A stretch of DNA of 6,447 nucleotides from Bacteroidota bacterium (GTDB taxonomy: Bacteria > Bacteroidota > Rhodothermia > Balneolales > Balneolaceae): contig JAGXIS010000018.1 in the NCBI GenBank assembly GCA_024635465.1, forward strand, positions 1-6,447, in the 5' to 3' direction. Each line of letters opens with the position of its first letter. The first letter of the stretch is position 1. The notes under the pieces are model-generated. The model made no database searches. It was not told the origin of the DNA and was given only the letters and a program-made list of their open reading frames with translations. The translations under genes and the position numbers were made by a program. Shown here one piece after another: positions 6,052 to 6,447 of this stretch.

Positions 6052-6447
6052 ATGACTGAAGTAACTGTTACATCATTTATTATACTCGGAACTGCTCTTT
6101 TTATGCTCCTTAATTCAGCAGCGGTAGCCGTATATGCGGAACGAAGAGTTGCAGCATTTATTCAAAATAGGGTTGGCCCAAATCGTGTGGGACCTTTTGG
6201 ACTTTTACAGCCTATTGCAGATGTGCTAAAATTACTTTTAAAAGAGGATGTAACTCCTACCGATGGAAGCAAATTTATTCACACTGTAGCACCGATGGTT
6301 CCTGTTATTACCGCGCTTATGACCGTTGCAGTTATCCCTTTTGGTGAAGGAATTTATGCAACGGATATTAACGCCGGTGTCCTCTACTTGTTAGCTGTTG
6401 CATCTTTGAGTGTCTATGGTGTAACATTAGCCGGATGGGCTTCAAAC
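6052..6447 (+). CDS. nuoH: NADH-quinone oxidoreductase subunit H, N-terminal part (partial)
   Basis: The frame is open from ATG 6052 to the end of the window, giving 132 residues of NuoH, the membrane subunit that forms most of the quinone tunnel and joins the peripheral arm to the proton-pumping arm. Helix 1 spans about residues 7-28. It is followed by the hallmark cytoplasmic stretch AERRVAAFIQNRVGPNRVGP (29-48) and GLLQPIADVLKLLLKED (50-66). Further hydrophobic segments lie at about 76-96 and 108-130, with VIPFGEG (94-100) and YGVTLAGWASN (122-132) matching the family. The start is well fixed: an in-frame TAA at 6034-6036 precedes it and no other start codon lies between. AGGG touches the ATG directly, too close to act as a Shine-Dalgarno. 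The gene continues beyond the window; a full NuoH is about 320-350 residues. Confidence 0.96.
   Translation, partial: MTEVTVTSFIILGTALFMLLNSAAVAVYAERRVAAFIQNRVGPNRVGPFGLLQPIADVLKLLLKEDVTPTDGSKFIHTVAPMVPVITALMTVAVIPFGEGIYATDINAGVLYLLAVASLSVYGVTLAGWASN

Noticed and set aside
1..6447. A hidden novel system (defence module, mobile element, CRISPR array, RNA gene) within the operon.
   Set aside because: The coding sequences of eight complex I subunits fill the window apart from spacers of at most 65 nt, which leaves no room for another gene of normal size; no inverted repeats, integrase motifs or tRNA-like folds were seen.

Overview
The window is an internal piece of a bacterial respiratory complex I (NADH:quinone oxidoreductase, NDH-1) operon. 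All genes lie on the + strand in the classical order nuoA-B-C-D-E-F-G-H. Both ends are cut: the window opens in the last 23 codons of nuoA and closes after 132 codons of nuoH. The six genes between them (nuoB, C, D, E, F, G) are complete, and their iron-sulfur, flavin and quinone-site residues can be read directly. No frameshifts, mobile elements, RNA genes, CRISPR arrays, promoters or terminators were seen.

Layout: nuoA end (1-72), nuoB (75-557), nuoC (563-1075), nuoD (1085-2377), nuoE (2382-2912), nuoF (2919-4214), nuoG (4247-5986), nuoH start (6052-6447). Spacers are 2, 5, 9, 4 and 6 nt from nuoA to nuoF, then widen to 32 nt (nuoF-nuoG) and 65 nt (nuoG-nuoH). The 65-nt spacer is the longest stretch without a recognised gene, and it marks the change from peripheral-arm genes to membrane-arm genes. 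It holds a small GAATTC hairpin and a possible 11-codon micro-ORF. The 32-nt spacer holds three imperfect 7-bp tandem repeats.

How the genes work together: NuoE, NuoF and NuoG form the NADH-dehydrogenase module (NADH to FMN, then the Fe-S chain). NuoB, NuoC and NuoD form the connecting Q module that carries electrons to quinone through cluster N2. NuoA and NuoH belong to the membrane arm next to the quinone chamber. NuoI and NuoJ-N are not in view and would be expected downstream.

Organism: the DNA is moderately AT-rich, start codons lack convincing Shine-Dalgarno sequences, nuoC and nuoD are separate genes, and NuoG is short without the N7 cluster ligands. Together with the general protein style, this suggests the Bacteroidota/Rhodothermota/Balneolota group, with a Balneola-like marine bacterium as the best guess. 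That is inference from remembered family resemblance, not a search. The region is ordinary core metabolism. I found no undescribed system, and the findings below are minor deviations or regulatory curiosities.
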